Shown here: in pieces, positions 45,551 to 53,869 of the stretch | Numbering within the stretch: position 1 is the stretch's first letter | Layout: the number at the start of each line of letters is the position of its first letter | Assembly: GCF_030068445.1 (NCBI RefSeq) | Contig: NZ_JAQPOK010000016.1 | Coordinates: 1-64,000, forward strand | Source: Roseofilum halophilum BLCC-M91 | GTDB taxonomy: Bacteria; Cyanobacteriota; Cyanobacteriia; Cyanobacteriales; Desertifilaceae | DNA length: 64,000 nt | Reading direction: 5' to 3' | Notes under the pieces: model-generated | The model's database searches: none | Told to the model about the DNA's origin: nothing | The model's input: only the letters and a program-made list of their open reading frames with translations | Translations under genes and position numbers: made by a program

Positions 45551-45961
45551 ATGTCTGAAACTCAAGGAAATTCAGAATCATCTAAACCCGTGGAAACGGT
45601 GACCCAAAAGAAGGAGGAGACCAGCTTTCTGGAACCTCTGCAAACGAAGTTAGGCAATATATTGGGCAGTTGGAAAGTTAAAGTTGGACTGGCGAGCGCG
45701 GTGCTGGTGGCGATCGCTCTAACCGTTTTCTTTTGGCAACATGCAGTGGCTGGTTTGGGTATGAAGCTCTGGTCAGCACAGGCAGGCGCAACCCCAATTG
45801 AATGTATGGTCAAAGATACCAATAACGATCAATATGTCAGTTGTAGCGCCATTCTCAACGAGCAGGTTGTGCCCCTAGAATGTGGCGCAAGTATTTTTAA
45901 CGTGGGCTGTCGGATTAATTATGGTACGGCTGCTCCAGGGACAAGGAAATCTAGGGATTAG
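45551..45961 (+). CDS. Hypothetical single-pass membrane protein, 136 aa
   Basis: A small protein with a polar, glutamate/lysine-rich N-terminus (KPVETVTQKKEETSF), one transmembrane helix (VGLASAVLVAIALTVFFWQ, residues about 53-71) and a C-terminal part with four cysteines in the sets IECMVKDTNNDQYVSCSAI and LECGASIFNVGCRIN. The cysteines suggest a small disulfide-stabilised domain, probably outside the cytosol. No family recognised. It is divergent from glpX and upstream of the folate transporter. Confidence 0.7.
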   Translation: MSETQGNSESSKPVETVTQKKEETSFLEPLQTKLGNILGSWKVKVGLASAVLVAIALTVFFWQHAVAGLGMKLWSAQAGATPIECMVKDTNNDQYVSCSAILNEQVVPLECGASIFNVGCRINYGTAAPGTRKSRD

Positions 45962-46092
45962 ATGGGGAATAGGGAACAGGGAATAGAGAACAGGGAATAG
46001 TTTTCTATCTCCGTGTCCCTATCCCCCCATTCCCCCACTCCCCCCCAACAAGAGCGCTATCATAGTTACTCAGAAATATAAAGATTTGTAAC

Positions 46093-47481
46093 ATGATTGG
46101 TTTTTCCTCTCCTGGCTCCCAGAGTGTGTTAAAAAAACTGCTATTGGGTAATGAACCCACCCCAGAATTACTGGCCATTTTGTTGGTGTATTTCGTCCAA
46201 GGGGTTTTAAGTCTAGCCCGATTAGCGATTAGCTTTTTTCTCAAAGATGACTTAGGTCTCTCTCCTGCCCAAGTTGCAGCCCTGACGGGGGTGGCGGCTC
46301 TACCTTGGATTATCAAACCGATATGGGGCTTTATCTCCGATGGTTTGCCCATTTTGGGCTATCGTCGCCGTCCCTATCTGATTTTGTCCGGCTTGTTGGG
46401 GAGTTTATCTTGGGGACTGTTGGCGACGGTGGTCGATAGTGCAGGAGCAGCAACGGGGGCGATCGCCCTTAGCTCCCTCTCCGTTGCCATCAGTGACGTA
46501 ATTGCTGACTCCCTGGTAGTCGAACGAGCCAGAACCGAATCCACCAGTCAAGTTGGCTCCCTGCAATCTCTCTGTTGGGCAACTTCAGCCACAGGCGGAT
46601 TAATCACAGCCTATCTGAGTGGATGGTTATTAGAACTCTTCACCCCCCAACAAGTCTTTGCCATTACCGCCATTTTTCCCTTAATTGTAGCCATGGCAGC
46701 CGGGTTAATTGCAGAATTTCCAGTGACCAACTATACTCCAGCTTGGCAAACCATCAAACACCAGGTCAGACAGCTCAAAAAAGCCATCTTGCTCCCCTCC
46801 ATCTGGAAGCCCACCCTTTTCCTCTTCCTCTGGCAAGCTACCCCCTCCTCCGACTCCGCCTTTTTCTTCTTCACTACCAACGAATTAGGCTTTCAACCCG
46901 AATTTCTCGGTCGAGTCCGCCTATTTACCAGCATTGCCGGATTAATCGGCATTTGGATCTTCCAGCGCTTCCTCAAAGCCGTTCCCTTTCGGCAAATCTT
47001 CGCCTGGAGTACCGTAATTGCCGTTCTGTTTGGCTTCACCCCGGTAATTCTGGTTACCCATACCAATCGACTCTTGGGAATTGGCGATCGCTGGTTTAGC
47101 CTCGGAGATAGCGTCATCCTCACCGTCATCGGTGAAATCGCCTTTATGCCCGTTCTCGTTCTCTGCGCCAAACTCTGCCCCCCCGGTATCGAAGCCACCC
47201 TGTTCGCCCTCTTAATGTCCATTACCAACCTTGCCCATGTTCTCTCCCAAGAATTAGGCGCTCTCCTCATGCATAGCTTTGGCATTACCCCCAACACCTT
47301 CGACAACCTTGCCCTGCTCGTTACCCTCACTAACCTCTCCTCCCTACTCCCCTTACCCTTCCTCAAACTCCTGCCAAGCGACAACACCCTCAGCACTCCA
47401 CAACTAGCAGAAAACCCAAGCCATCCTCTTCCTAACCCAGAGGACGATCCAGAAAAGACCCATTCCTTAGTTAAGGTTTAA
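46093..47481 (+). CDS. Folate/biopterin transporter (BT1/FBT family, major facilitator fold)
   Basis: A 462-residue polytopic membrane protein with 12 predicted helices, of the folate-biopterin transporter family. Typical segments are LLVYFVQGVLSLARLAISFFL, the loop GFISDGLPILGYRRRPYLI, and ISDVIADSLVVERAR, conserved in the cyanobacterial members. In cyanobacteria the family transports folates, as in Synechocystis slr0642; this is family knowledge. The C-terminus is short and polar. It shares a neighbourhood with a pteridine-reductase-like SDR (49794) and folK (53255). Confidence 0.9.
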   Translation: MIGFSSPGSQSVLKKLLLGNEPTPELLAILLVYFVQGVLSLARLAISFFLKDDLGLSPAQVAALTGVAALPWIIKPIWGFISDGLPILGYRRRPYLILSGLLGSLSWGLLATVVDSAGAATGAIALSSLSVAISDVIADSLVVERARTESTSQVGSLQSLCWATSATGGLITAYLSGWLLELFTPQQVFAITAIFPLIVAMAAGLIAEFPVTNYTPAWQTIKHQVRQLKKAILLPSIWKPTLFLFLWQATPSSDSAFFFFTTNELGFQPEFLGRVRLFTSIAGLIGIWIFQRFLKAVPFRQIFAWSTVIAVLFGFTPVILVTHTNRLLGIGDRWFSLGDSVILTVIGEIAFMPVLVLCAKLCPPGIEATLFALLMSITNLAHVLSQELGALLMHSFGITPNTFDNLALLVTLTNLSSLLPLPFLKLLPSDNTLSTPQLAENPSHPLPNPEDDPEKTHSLVKV

Positions 47482-47564
47482 ATTCTCCCCTCTAGTCTCC
47501 ATCCTTTGATAACCTTATATCAATAATCAAGTCCATTACTACCAATTAGGAACCTGAATTATTA

Positions 47565-48323
47565 ATGAATCAAACCATAACCGCGCTACCCAATCTTGAC
47601 ACACAAACCCTACATCACCAATTGTCCGATATTGAGGCGAGGGATATTGTGCAATGGGCCGCCAGAACCTTTGGTGAAGGTCTAGCCATGACAACCAGTT
47701 TTGGCATTCAATCGGCTGTGATGCTCCATTTGGTCACTTCAGTTGTGCCCAATATTCCCGTAATTTGGGTCGATACGGGCTATTTACCCCCAGAAACCTA
47801 TCGCTTTGCCCATGATTTAACCCACAAACTCAATCTCAACCTGAAAATTTACCAATCCACCATGAGTCCTGCCCATATGGAAGCCATTTATGGCAAGTTG
47901 TGGGAACAAGGTACAGTAGAAGCCCTGAATCAATACGATCAACTGCGTAAAGTTGAACCCATGCAACGAGCGTTAAAGGAACTTAAGGTGACGGCTTGGT
48001 TAGCGGGTTTGCGTCGTGACCAAACCGATCATCGCAAGAATTTACAGTTTATTAACCGTCAAGGGGATATATATAAAGTATTACCGATTCTGAATTGGAA
48101 TTCACGAGATATTTATCAATATTTAGTTGCCCATGATTTACCCTATCATCCCTTGTTCGATCGCGGATATATGACCGTTGGCGATTGGCATTCTTCTCGC
48201 CCTCTCAGTTTGGACGATGAACATGAACGAGATACCCGCTTCCAAGGTCTCAAACAAGAATGTGGATTACATTTACCAACCAGTCAAGATGAAGCTCAAA
48301 GTCTTGACTCTAGTGGTTTATAG
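47565..48323 (+). CDS. cysH: Phosphoadenylyl-sulfate reductase
   Basis: Reduces PAPS to sulfite with thioredoxin in assimilatory sulfate reduction. 252 aa. Seen: the P-loop-like [41 protein letters not shown] and the catalytic ECGLH near the C-terminus. The CC pairs that bind a [4Fe-4S] cluster in APS reductases are missing (KVEPMQRAL instead of CCxxRK), so this is the PAPS-specific form. ATG at 47565. It is not adjacent to other sulfur genes. Confidence 0.94.
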   Translation: MNQTITALPNLDTQTLHHQLSDIEARDIVQWAARTFGEGLAMTTSFGIQSAVMLHLVTSVVPNIPVIWVDTGYLPPETYRFAHDLTHKLNLNLKIYQSTMSPAHMEAIYGKLWEQGTVEALNQYDQLRKVEPMQRALKELKVTAWLAGLRRDQTDHRKNLQFINRQGDIYKVLPILNWNSRDIYQYLVAHDLPYHPLFDRGYMTVGDWHSSRPLSLDDEHERDTRFQGLKQECGLHLPTSQDEAQSLDSSGL

Positions 48324-48400
48324 AAGGATGATTGCGGGTTGGGTCAACACTCTCAAGGAACATTTCGATTACTGTACCTCATAACATCGAAAAACACTGT

Positions 48401-48724
48401 ATGGCCGATGAAGTCAATCAGAGTGTGAATTCTTCCTCTGAAAAATCGGATTCCCCGCCTGTCTCCTCTCGATTTAGGATCGGGTTACCCCCAGGGGTAC
48501 TGGTGGGGTTGGGATTTACCCTTGCCTTTTTGATAGTGAACTTTTCTCCTCACATTAGTATACTCTGGGGAATTGTGGGAGGGGTGGCGAGTTGGTGGAT
48601 TGAAACCTCTTGGCAGACGGAGGAAGAGGTTAATGAAGATACTCCCAGTTTACCCACCGATCCCAGGGCGGAAAATAATTCTTTGGCCCAAAATCGCACG
48701 AAGGGAGAACGTTGGCGGAAATGA
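48401..48724 (+). CDS. Hypothetical small membrane protein, 107 aa
   Basis: A short protein with one hydrophobic stretch (GVLVGLGFTLAFLIVNF and ISILWGIVGGVASWWIE) between a serine-rich N-terminus and an acidic/charged tail ending KGERWRK. The ATG at 48401 (MADEVNQSVNSSSEK) is preferred over the upstream 48332 start. No family recognised. Its stop overlaps the start of a heptamer TAATGAG repeat at 48722. Confidence 0.6.
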   Translation: MADEVNQSVNSSSEKSDSPPVSSRFRIGLPPGVLVGLGFTLAFLIVNFSPHISILWGIVGGVASWWIETSWQTEEEVNEDTPSLPTDPRAENNSLAQNRTKGERWRK

Positions 48725-48750
48725 GTAATGAGTAATGAGTAATGAGTAAG
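48722..48750. repeat. Heptamer tandem repeat
   Basis: Four copies of a TAATGAG-type heptamer directly overlap the stop codon of the 107-aa gene. It is the same unit as at 29080-29133. Confidence 0.7.
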
Positions 48751-48771
48751 AATTTAAAGGAACATACCTCA

Positions 48772-48872
48772 GTTTGTCCTGTCCGCTTCGCGGAAAGTGC
48801 TGTATGACTGGAGTGGGAGCGTCTCGCTCCCTAGCCCCAAAATTTAAGGGGGTTGTTCAGGACTTGATACAA
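48772..48872. repeat. MITE-like dispersed repeat, copy 3 (inverted, shortened)
   Basis: An inverted, shorter copy of the element at 4370 and 41328: TCCGCTTCGCGGA (48782-48794), ACTGGAGTGGGAGCGTCTCGCTCCC (about 48807-48831) and the inverted end AGGACTTGATACA (48859-48871). The GCGGGCATCTTGCCCGC palindrome is absent. Confidence 0.55.
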
Positions 48873-48919
48873 TTATATGTAAATGAGCTATTTACCCATT
48901 ACCAGCGCAAAGCGCTATT

Positions 48920-49714
48920 ATGTTTTTATTTCTCTCTAAGTTACTACCCCTATTTGTTTATCCGATGGGGTTAAGTTGTGTTTTGATGGTGGTGTCTTTG
49001 GTGCTGTTGTGGAAATGGCCCAAACGTGCGGCGATTTCTCTTTCTTTGGCGCTGCTGGTGTTGTTGTTGGGTGGGAATAGTTGGGTGAATCAGACGTTAA
49101 TCCAATCTCTGGAACTGCGCCATATTCCGCCGGAGGAGTTGCCTGCTGCGGAGGCTATTGTGGTGTTGGGTGGGGGGATTAAAGCCCAAATCTATCCCCG
49201 ACCTTGGGTGGATGTTTCGGAGGCTGGCGATCGCATTCTACATGGCTCCCAGTTGTATCTGCAAGGGAAAGCCCCCCGGTTAATCCTCACGGGGGGACGC
49301 ATTGATTGGGAGGATGGGGGGCCGCCAGAATCGGCAGATATGGCGAAAATTGCTACTGCTCTGGGGGTTCCTGAAGAAGCGATTTTAGAAGATCCCAGTT
49401 CCTTAAATACCCATCAGAATGCGGTGAATGTGCGCCGAATTCTGGACAAAGAGGGGATTAATCGAGTATTGTTGGTAACGTCTGCTACTCATATGCCGCG
49501 ATCGCTCCTCGTCTTCCAAAAACAAGGTATCGAAGCCATTCCCGCGCCTACGGACTTTCTCAGTCCCCCCGGTCGCTCTCCGGCTGAAATCGACACTACC
49601 TGGCAATCTGCCCTCATGAGTCTGATTCCCGACAGCAGTCGCCTTCGAGATACCACCAATGCCATAAAAGAGTATATCGGCCTATTTGTCTATGGTCTCA
49701 GAGGCTGGATTTAA
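48920..49714 (+). CDS. YdcF family (DUF218) protein
   Basis: A 264-residue inner-membrane protein of the YdcF/DUF218 family. Two N-terminal transmembrane helices (LLPLFVYPMGLSCVLMVVSLV, then AAISLSLALLVLLLGGNSW) precede the DUF218 domain: AEAIVVLGGGIKAQ, LILTGGRIDWEDGG, ESADMAKIATALGVPEEAI and LLVTSATHMPRSLLVF. The fold resembles a Rossmann-like transferase; one member (ElyC) affects cell-envelope processes, so an envelope role is plausible. Function here is unknown. ATG at 48920. Confidence 0.88.
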   Translation: MFLFLSKLLPLFVYPMGLSCVLMVVSLVLLWKWPKRAAISLSLALLVLLLGGNSWVNQTLIQSLELRHIPPEELPAAEAIVVLGGGIKAQIYPRPWVDVSEAGDRILHGSQLYLQGKAPRLILTGGRIDWEDGGPPESADMAKIATALGVPEEAILEDPSSLNTHQNAVNVRRILDKEGINRVLLVTSATHMPRSLLVFQKQGIEAIPAPTDFLSPPGRSPAEIDTTWQSALMSLIPDSSRLRDTTNAIKEYIGLFVYGLRGWI

Positions 49715-49793
49715 ACCCTAAATTTCTCCAGATCGCTTGTAAAATGAGTCATTTTGTGGTTATGAGTATAGAGAGAAATAATTCGCTAATCTC

Positions 49794-50534
49794 ATGGACT
49801 TAAATAACAAGGTAGCCCTGATCACTGGTGGTGGTGTTCGCGTCGGACGCGCTCTCGTTCTGGCTCTCGCGGAAGCCGGATGTGATGTATTTATCCATTA
49901 TGGAAACTCGGCTGATGCGGCCTCCGAAGTCAAGGAAAAAGCAGAATCTTTGGGAGTACGAGCGGTTACCTATGCAGCAGATCTGGCGGATACATCAGTA
50001 ACCAATACAGTTATTCCTAAAGCCATTGAATCCTTCGGCAAAGTGGATATTTTAATCAATAGTGCTTCAATTTATCCTCTAGACGATCAATTTAACCAGA
50101 TTGATGTAGAATCATGGGATAGAATTTTTGCCATTAACTTACGTGCCCCATTTCAACTTTCTCAAGCCTTTGCCCAGCACCTTCCACCCAATGCAAAAGG
50201 CAAAATTATCAATATTAATGATGCCCGAATCCCTCATCCAAAACCAGGAAACTTTTCCTATCGGTTAACTAAGCGAGGATTGTGGGATATGACAGAAATG
50301 TTAGCCTTAGAATTAGCTCCCCGAATTACCGTTAATGGTTTAGCCCTCGGCCAAATTCTTGAACCTCACTATGAATCTAACCCAGAAAAATTCATGCAAG
50401 AGTATGCGAATCGGAGGATTCCTTTAAAAAGATCTGGGAATCCCAAAGTGGTAACCGATAGCGCTTTATTTTTACTCCAACAAGACTTTCTCACCGGAAG
50501 TACAATCACCCTCGATGGTGGAGAATATCTTTAG
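49794..50534 (+). CDS. SDR family oxidoreductase, pteridine-reductase-like
   Basis: A short-chain dehydrogenase (246 aa) with the NADP(H) motif TGGGVRVGRA, a core SASIYP, and the catalytic Tyr/Lys as YRLTK. The usual catalytic Ser is replaced by Asp in IININDARIPHP, and this Asp lies 13 residues before the Tyr. That is the D-Y-K arrangement of Leishmania PTR1 and FolM pteridine reductases, so I infer dihydropterin reduction rather than FabG activity. The Leishmania comparison is established knowledge; the assignment here is inference. It has no close partner gene, but a folate/biopterin transporter and folK lie within 4 kb. FabG-like SDR of unknown substrate is the alternative. Confidence 0.8.
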   Translation: MDLNNKVALITGGGVRVGRALVLALAEAGCDVFIHYGNSADAASEVKEKAESLGVRAVTYAADLADTSVTNTVIPKAIESFGKVDILINSASIYPLDDQFNQIDVESWDRIFAINLRAPFQLSQAFAQHLPPNAKGKIININDARIPHPKPGNFSYRLTKRGLWDMTEMLALELAPRITVNGLALGQILEPHYESNPEKFMQEYANRRIPLKRSGNPKVVTDSALFLLQQDFLTGSTITLDGGEYL

Positions 50535-50713
50535 AATTAGTGGAAGTCGCTATTGATAGGATTTTCGACTAATCCTAATTAATAGCGCTAGAGACTATTT
50601 AGCGATCGCGAACACAGTTCATCAACTACGATACAACATCCGTCCAACCAGTGTTACTATAGTATTCAATAGTAAGTATACTCACCAAGATATACAAAAT
50701 CTAACAATTATTT

Positions 50714-51397
50714 ATGACAGAAACACTCTACGATCGGGAATTCTATAAAACCCAACAACAGGGGTCGATTCAATCAGCTCAAGTAGTCGTTCCTATGATT
50801 ATGGATTTAATTCAACCCAAAAGTATTATTGATGTGGGTTGTGGGGTGGGAACTTGGTTATCTGTATTTAACCAGTGTGGAATTGATGATTATTTAGGGA
50901 TAGATGGGGCTTATGTAGATCCCAAAATGCTGATGATACCCCAAGATAAGTTTCAAACTTTTAAGCCAGAACAGCCTATTGATTTAAGTCGAGAATTTGA
51001 TTTAGTTGTTTCTCTAGAAGTGGCAGAACACATTTTACCAAATTACGCACAAGATTTTGTAAAAACTCTGACAGAACTAGGGCCAGTTGTAATGTTTTCC
51101 GCAGCTATCCCTTATCAAGGAGGTACAGGCCATGTTAATGAACAATGGCCTGAGTATTGGCAAGATTATTTTCGTAAGTATGGATATGTGGTATTTGATG
51201 TTATCAGAGCGAAAATCTGGAATGATGAAGCAGTGGAACCTTGGTATCGTCAAAACATTTTACTTTATATTAGAGAAGATTTTACCGATAGATATCCTCA
51301 GGTCAAAAAAGAAATAGAGAGAAAACAATCTTTACCACTTGCATTAGTTCACCCTGAGACATATCTATACAACGTTACAGATCCTAAGTCTGGCTGA
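50714..51397 (+). CDS. SAM-dependent class I methyltransferase
   Basis: A 227-residue methyltransferase with the SAM-binding motif IIDVGCGVGTWL near residue 40 and the acidic YLGIDGAYVD. LVVSLEVAEHI resembles motif IV. The acceptor is unknown. Immediately downstream are two divergent-strand GT2 genes, so a sugar or lipid-linked glycan substrate is plausible. The 3' end overlaps the tail of the convergent GT2 gene by 14 bp (51384-51397). Confidence 0.87.
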   Translation: MTETLYDREFYKTQQQGSIQSAQVVVPMIMDLIQPKSIIDVGCGVGTWLSVFNQCGIDDYLGIDGAYVDPKMLMIPQDKFQTFKPEQPIDLSREFDLVVSLEVAEHILPNYAQDFVKTLTELGPVVMFSAAIPYQGGTGHVNEQWPEYWQDYFRKYGYVVFDVIRAKIWNDEAVEPWYRQNILLYIREDFTDRYPQVKKEIERKQSLPLALVHPETYLYNVTDPKSG

Positions 51398-52241
51398 AGC
51401 GTGGATGATGCTTTAAGAATTCCAGAAAAGTAATGCTAGAATTTTTAATTTTTTCCTCAGCATAAACCTCTTCCATTTCTAACTTTAACTCAATATGTTT
51501 TTTCGTTACTGATTTTGCTAACCCATTTTTAATGCTGATTGTGCCAGAATTTAACTTATCCAAAATTATCTTTTTGCTTAAAGCAAAGACTTTGGCTGTA
51601 TCTTTTGAATTACAAACAGAATTTTCACGACGGTAATAAATATGCAATGGTTCCTGGCAATATCCAATAGTTTCAATTGTATTGAAAAATGACATCAAGA
51701 ATATTCCATCAGGCATAGCAGGTAGATCTACATCATAATATAACTCTATTTTGCTGCGATCGTAAATATGCATACTTGCCGTATAGAAACATACATGAAA
51801 AACGTCTGTAGGTGTAATGAATTCAGTATTAGGTTGTTTGCTTAAATTTTCTAAAAGTAGATTGGTTTTGCTGTCTCTATACTCAATACTAGAAATTGCA
51901 GCGCCATACTTTTTTACCAAAGGAATTAAAGTCGATAATTTTTGCGGTTTAAAAGCATCATCACAATCTAAACAGCTTATATATTGACCTCTAGCTATAT
52001 CTAATCCTTTATTTCTGGCATTACTCTCTCCAGAACCTATTTGACCTGTCGAAGTAAAACGCAAACGGCGATCGTCAAGTCCAGATTTTTGTACAATCTT
52101 TTCGTAGTTTTTCCGATCGTCACTAATGATTATCATTTCCCAATCAGGAAAATCTTGTTTAAGCACACTACGGATAGCTCGTTCTAGGGTATCTTCCCCA
52201 TAATAAACAGGAGTAATAATAGAAACCAAGGGATTTTTCAT
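51384..52241 (-). CDS. Glycosyltransferase family 2, copy 1
   Basis: A GT-A fold inverting glycosyltransferase, 285 aa. PLVSIITPVYYGEDTLERAI is the N-terminal GT2 signature; SNARNKGLDIARG and SCLDCDDAF (DxD-like) bind the nucleotide-sugar and metal. It is related in layout to the neighbour at 52306 (same SNARNKG/AVARNA and DxD positions), so the pair is probably a duplication. Its AT-rich composition differs from that of the neighbour, consistent with different histories. The sugar donor and acceptor are unknown; a surface-polysaccharide role is likely. Confidence 0.88.
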   Translation of the reverse strand: MKNPLVSIITPVYYGEDTLERAIRSVLKQDFPDWEMIIISDDRKNYEKIVQKSGLDDRRLRFTSTGQIGSGESNARNKGLDIARGQYISCLDCDDAFKPQKLSTLIPLVKKYGAAISSIEYRDSKTNLLLENLSKQPNTEFITPTDVFHVCFYTASMHIYDRSKIELYYDVDLPAMPDGIFLMSFFNTIETIGYCQEPLHIYYRRENSVCNSKDTAKVFALSKKIILDKLNSGTISIKNGLAKSVTKKHIELKLEMEEVYAEEKIKNSSITFLEFLKHHPRFSQT

Positions 52242-52305
52242 TTTTGATGGAAAAATAAAATGACTTTCTAAGTATAGAGCAATTTAGCTCTACCTTAATT
52301 AGATA

Positions 52306-53196
52306 TCATTCTTTATTTATTGCCTGAAGTTCTAGCTTGAGCCAGTCTGCGTGTCCATTGTCGGTCATATCAAGAAATTCTTCAAGGTTTTGGCAACGTT
52401 TTTGCTGCATATATTGGCGGAATAGGCGGTTGAGGAGTAGGTTTTGGGAAAATTCGTCTCTGGCTGCGATCCGAATTGCCGGAGTCAGATCGAGTGTTCC
52501 TGCTTCTAGCAGTGCCAGAATTTGTTTATAGGCACGTTCGGCGGTTTCAAAGGCGTTGGCGGACTGGGTGATGGAGTTCTCTCGTTTGTAATATTGATAG
52601 AGGGGTTGGGGGTGAATGGCGACTTTCTCGATTCGACTTAATAGTTCTAGGTTGAACAGTACGTCGGCGGCGAAGGGTACTTTCGTCCAACCTGTACCGA
52701 GATATTGTCTTTGGAAGACGGGGAAGAAGGGAACGCGGGGTTTGAGGATATCATCGGGGGTGGCAAAGGTGAGGGCAGTGCGTTCTGGGAAAGGCTGTTT
52801 GTAGAGGATTAATTCTGTGTTGTAAACCCCAGTGTTATCAATGGCTGCGCCGTATTCTATGGCTAAGGGAACCAGTTCTTGCAAACGGTTGGGACTGTAG
52901 GCATCGTCGGCATCGAGGTTGGCTAAAATTTCTCCTTTGCTAATGCCAACAGCTGCATTGCGGGCGACGGCTTCTCCATTGCCGATACTGCCGGTAAAAG
53001 TTTGTTTTATGCGAGGGTCGGTGATGCCTTGTTGGGCTAGGAGGGAAAGATAGTCTATGGTATCGTCGGAGGCGATCGCCGCTTCCCAATGGCTATAGGT
53101 TTGATTAATCAGGCTTGTAACGGTCGAAGCGATGGTTTTTTCGGCTTTGTAGGCTGGAATGATAATGCTGACTAGGGGTTGACTCTTGTCGGACAT
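52306..53196 (-). CDS. Glycosyltransferase family 2, copy 2
   Basis: A 296-residue GT2 enzyme. PLVSIIIPAYKAEKTIASTV, VARNAAVGISKG and LANLDADDAYSPNRL are the GT2 core motifs. The C-terminus ends in charged helices (KRCQNLEEFLDMTDNG). It lies 64 bp from copy 1 on the same strand and upstream of it, so the two may be co-transcribed. Glycan target unknown. Confidence 0.9.
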   Translation of the reverse strand: MSDKSQPLVSIIIPAYKAEKTIASTVTSLINQTYSHWEAAIASDDTIDYLSLLAQQGITDPRIKQTFTGSIGNGEAVARNAAVGISKGEILANLDADDAYSPNRLQELVPLAIEYGAAIDNTGVYNTELILYKQPFPERTALTFATPDDILKPRVPFFPVFQRQYLGTGWTKVPFAADVLFNLELLSRIEKVAIHPQPLYQYYKRENSITQSANAFETAERAYKQILALLEAGTLDLTPAIRIAARDEFSQNLLLNRLFRQYMQQKRCQNLEEFLDMTDNGHADWLKLELQAINKE

Positions 53197-53254
53197 GGCA
53201 CAAGTGAAATCGTTTATTTATATAAAACCATATTTCTACTGAAGTGGTACAGGA

Positions 53255-53776
53255 TTAGTCCTGCTTAATGGATAAACTCACTCCAGAACAGTCTACCTTT
53301 TCGACTAATTGGGCGATCGCCTCTCCAGAAACGGGTTCGATCCACTTAGAAGCGATTTCTGCCAAAGGAACCAACACAAAGGCTCTTTGTGTCATGCAGG
53401 GGTGAGGGATTTGCAGTTCGGGTGTAGAGAGAACTAAATCTTCAAATAAGAGGATATCTAAATCAAGGGTGCGAGGCCCCCAACGTTCTCGGCGGACTCT
53501 ACCAAAATGCCGTTCGATATCGAGTAAAATCTTGAGTAGGGCTTGGGGGGTTAACTCTACCCTCAAAATAGCACAGGCGTTGAGGAAATCTGGTTGTGAA
53601 GGGCCGATAGGTAACGTTCTGTAGTAACTAGAGCAAGTTTGAACCGTAATGCCAGCCGTTTCATCTAATAGGTTCAGAGTGCTGTCAAAGGTGGCTTTAG
53701 AGTCACCTAGGTTACTCCCCAAGGCGATCGCACTTCTGGATGATGTTTGAGCTTCTCCATAATTCGATGTCACCAT
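53255..53776 (-). CDS. folK: 2-amino-4-hydroxy-6-hydroxymethyldihydropteridine diphosphokinase
   Basis: Transfers pyrophosphate from ATP to hydroxymethyldihydropterin in folate synthesis. 173 aa. It has AIALGSNLGDSKATFD, the ATP/pterin-binding GRVRRERWGPRTLDLDILLF and IPHPCMTQRAFVLVPLAEI, all FolK signatures. It is a free-standing enzyme, not fused to FolB or FolP. ATG at 53776. It neighbours glycosyltransferases and the Rpn-like gene at 53870 in divergent orientation. Confidence 0.95.
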   Translation of the reverse strand: MVTSNYGEAQTSSRSAIALGSNLGDSKATFDSTLNLLDETAGITVQTCSSYYRTLPIGPSQPDFLNACAILRVELTPQALLKILLDIERHFGRVRRERWGPRTLDLDILLFEDLVLSTPELQIPHPCMTQRAFVLVPLAEIASKWIEPVSGEAIAQLVEKVDCSGVSLSIKQD

Positions 53777-53869
53777 ACCTGATTTCCTAGTAGAGAGTAG
53801 CGATCGATAGTCTACCAGGTTATCTGAGGCGATCGCTTATAATATTATTTCGTTGCTCAACTGCCTATT

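Noticed and set aside
46893-47396. A 167-codon minus-strand ORF
   Set aside because: Entirely antisense to the folate/biopterin transporter and Arg-rich; a shadow frame.
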